Of a stretch of DNA of 7,263 nt, positions 5,706-7,263 are shown piece by piece. Within the stretch, counting starts at the first letter, position 1. Each line of letters begins with the position of its first letter. Under the pieces are notes generated by a model that worked only from the letters and a program-made list of their open reading frames with translations, had not been told where the DNA came from and searched no databases. The position numbers and the translations under genes are program-made. The stretch is from contig CAZADH010000301.1 of assembly GCA_964483805.1 (NCBI GenBank), positions 1 through 7,263 on the forward strand, read 5' to 3'. The stretch is from CAZADH01 sp964483805 (GTDB taxonomy: Bacteria > Muiribacteriota > Ozemobacteria > Ozemobacterales > Ozemobacteraceae).

Positions 5706-7194
5706 GATCGAGCAACTCTCCTTTCCAGAGCAGTTCTTTGGCGGCCCGCAGATCGGGATAGAGCGTGCGGTCGTCGGTAAGCGGCGGCACGAGGCGGCGC
5801 AGCAGATCGTAGGCCGGCATCGTCCCGCGGCCGAGCTTCAACGGTTTGAGCGTTTCGTAGGCTTGCGCGGCGCAGATCCACTCGATGGCGAGAACCTGCG
5901 CGGTGTGATCGAGAATGCGGGCGCCTTTGCGCGCCGCGATCGTGCCCATGCTGACGTGGTCTTCCTGATAGGCCGAGGTCGGGATCGAGTCGACCGACGC
6001 CGGATGGGCCAGCCCTTTGTTCTCGCTGACCAGGCTCGCCGCCGTGTATTGCACGATCATCAGGCCCGAGTTGACCCCGGGATTGGCCGCCAGGAACGGT
6101 GGCAGACCACTGACCAGCGGATTGAGCAACCGGTCGATGCGCCGTTCCGAGATGTTCGCCAGTTCCGCCGTGGCGATACCGAAGAAATCGGCCGCCAGCG
6201 CCATCGGCTGCCCGTGGAAATGGCCACCACTGATGATCTTCTCGTCGCTGAGCAGAATCGGGTTGTCGGTGACGCTGTTGAGTTCGATCGTCACCTGATC
6301 GATCAGGTGATCGAGCGTCTCGCGGCTGGCCCCGTGCACCTGAGGAATACAACGTAAGCTATAGGCATCCTGGATCTTGTTGCAGTTGGTGTGACTCGCA
6401 CGCACCTCGCTGCCGGCCACGCACGACAACACGTTGTTGGCCACCTTCTCGAGGCCGTCATACGGGCGCAGGGCGATGAAATCGGGGTCGAATGGGCTCG
6501 TCGAACCCTTGAGCACTTCGAGCGTCATCGAGGCAATGATATCGGCGCTGCGGGTGACCACGAGGCCGCGCTCAATGGCGAGGCCCAACACCCCGGTCAT
6601 GACCGAGGTGCCGTTGATGAGCGCCAATCCCTCTTTGGCCGTGAGTCGCAGCGGGGTGAACCCCTTCTTCGCCAGCACCGGCGGCGCCGGTTGCCGTTGC
6701 CCCAGTTCATCGAGTATCTCGCCCTCGCCCATGAGCACCAGCATGATGTGCGACAGCGGCGCCAGATCGCCGCTGCTGCCAACCGACCCCTGTTGCGGCA
6801 CGAACGGGGTGATGTCGAGGTTGAGCAACTTTGCCAGGCCCTCCACCACTTCACAGCGCACGCCGCTGACGCCCTGCAACAATGAGTTGATGCGCACGGC
6901 GATGGCCGCCCGCACATCTTCACGCGCGAAGGGCAACCCCACTCCGGTCGCATGACTGCGGATGAGATTGGTCTGCAGTCGCTCGAGATCTTCGGTGGCG
7001 ATGCGGGTGTTGCACAGGTGACCAAACCCCGTGGTCACCCCGTAGACCACGCGATTCGCCGCCACCAGCCGTTCGACCCGCTCCCGCGAGGCTTTCACCC
7101 GCGAGATCGCGTCGGGATCGATCGCCACCTGTTTGCCGACGGCAATCGCGCGCAGTTTCTCGATGGTCAGATCACGACCGGTCAGAGTAATCAT
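5677..7194 (-). CDS. hutH: Histidine ammonia-lyase (histidase, HutH) with Ser-Ser-Gly MIO triad
   Basis: The enzyme removes ammonia from L-histidine to give trans-urocanate, the committed step of the pathway, using the self-formed MIO (methylidene-imidazolone) electrophile in a cytosolic homotetramer. The product is 505 residues, the normal family length. Visible active-site residues, with P. putida HutH numbers in brackets, are Tyr51 (53) in YGVTTGFG, His81 (83) in RSHATGVG, Asn194 (195) in LINGTS, Gln275 (277), Tyr278 (280) and Arg281 (283) in KIQDAYSLRC, Phe326 (329) in GGHFHGQP, and Glu411 (414) in QEDHVSMG. His81 and Glu411 support histidine over phenylalanine or tyrosine as substrate. 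The MIO loop reads GSVGSSGDLAPLSH, so the triad is Ser140-Ser141-Gly142 instead of the usual Ala-Ser-Gly. GGHFHG also differs from the common GGNFHG. The start at 7194 follows GGAGG at 7204-7208 with 9 nt spacing; an in-frame ATG at 7254 would add 20 unrelated residues. Confidence 0.97.
   Translation of the reverse strand: MITLTGRDLTIEKLRAIAVGKQVAIDPDAISRVKASRERVERLVAANRVVYGVTTGFGHLCNTRIATEDLERLQTNLIRSHATGVGLPFAREDVRAAIAVRINSLLQGVSGVRCEVVEGLAKLLNLDITPFVPQQGSVGSSGDLAPLSHIMLVLMGEGEILDELGQRQPAPPVLAKKGFTPLRLTAKEGLALINGTSVMTGVLGLAIERGLVVTRSADIIASMTLEVLKGSTSPFDPDFIALRPYDGLEKVANNVLSCVAGSEVRASHTNCNKIQDAYSLRCIPQVHGASRETLDHLIDQVTIELNSVTDNPILLSDEKIISGGHFHGQPMALAADFFGIATAELANISERRIDRLLNPLVSGLPPFLAANPGVNSGLMIVQYTAASLVSENKGLAHPASVDSIPTSAYQEDHVSMGTIAARKGARILDHTAQVLAIEWICAAQAYETLKPLKLGRGTMPAYDLLRRLVPPLTDDRTLYPDLRAAKELLWKGELLDHVASIVSLS
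6291..6310. repeat. Perfect 20-bp palindrome inside hutH
   Basis: TCACCTGATC is followed directly by its exact reverse complement GATCAGGTGA, with no spacer. It encodes HLIDQV (296-301) of HutH and contains two GATC sites about the dyad. The next base on each side breaks the symmetry. It may be chance within codon constraints or a binding site for a dimeric DNA-binding protein. Confidence 0.6.
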
Positions 7195-7263
7195 CGTTCG
7201 ACACCTCCACGGTGGATAATCGCCATGCAGACAGCGATCGGGGCATTCTCGCAACCCGGATCA
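7195..7263 (-). promoter_or_regulatory. Upstream leader of the hut operon, cut by the window edge
   Basis: The 69 nt before hutH contain GGAGG (7204-7208, minus strand), 9 nt from the ATG, which sets the start. An 11-nt palindrome TCCAC-G-GTGGA (7206-7216) overlaps this Shine-Dalgarno site, and ATCGC (7219-7223) repeats inverted as GCGAT (7234-7238). A GATTAT element lies just upstream of the SD but has no well-spaced -35 partner, so no promoter is called. I see no classic HutC-type operator (TGTATATACA-like). The true promoter may lie beyond the window. Confidence 0.4.

Noticed and set aside
7195..7263. HutC-type operator or sigma-70 promoter upstream of hutH
   Set aside because: No TGTATATACA-like site and no -35/-10 pair with acceptable spacing could be found.

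Overview
This GC-rich window carries a histidine-utilisation (hut) operon that fills almost all of the minus strand. In transcription order it reads hutH (histidine ammonia-lyase), hutU (urocanate hydratase), an unrecognised polytopic membrane protein gene, ftcD (stand-alone glutamate formimidoyltransferase) and hutI (imidazolonepropionase). A plus-strand gene with a TPR-like end, entering from the left edge, converges on hutI. The organism is a GC-rich bacterium with strong third-position G/C bias, which also creates long antisense shadow frames. Phylum cannot be fixed from the sequence. A glutamate formimidoyltransferase in the hut cluster, instead of HutG or HutF, and the unusual membrane gene suggest an environmental lineage outside the classic pseudomonad and enteric models, but this is a weak inference.

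Layout, left to right: 2-202 is the C-terminal tail of a TPR-like protein (+). 183-227 holds strong GC-rich inverted repeats across the convergent junction, a likely bidirectional terminator. 231-1505 is hutI, 1502-2437 ftcD, and 2438-2520 an 83-nt AT-richer gap. 2521-4032 is the membrane protein gene, 4029-5705 hutU, 5677-7194 hutH, and 7195-7263 the upstream leader of the operon, cut by the window edge. Junctions are tight: hutH/hutU overlap by 29 nt, hutU/membrane gene by 4 nt (GTGA) and ftcD/hutI by 4 nt (ATGA). The only real gap precedes ftcD.

Together the four enzymes convert histidine to urocanate, then imidazolonepropionate, then N-formimino-glutamate. The formimino group is then passed to tetrahydrofolate, releasing glutamate and feeding one-carbon metabolism. 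The cyclodeaminase needed to finish 5-formimino-THF, a histidine transporter and a hut regulator are not in the window.

The least explained item is the membrane protein of about 503 residues, translationally coupled to hutU. Its first large loop carries acidic and His residues and it has a soluble C-terminal domain, which loosely recalls GT-C glycosyltransferases. Other points worth a second look are a Ser-Ser-Gly (not Ala-Ser-Gly) MIO triad in HutH, a perfect 20-bp palindrome inside hutH, and the stacked hairpin at the convergent junction. I found no CRISPR array, mobile element, tRNA or rRNA.
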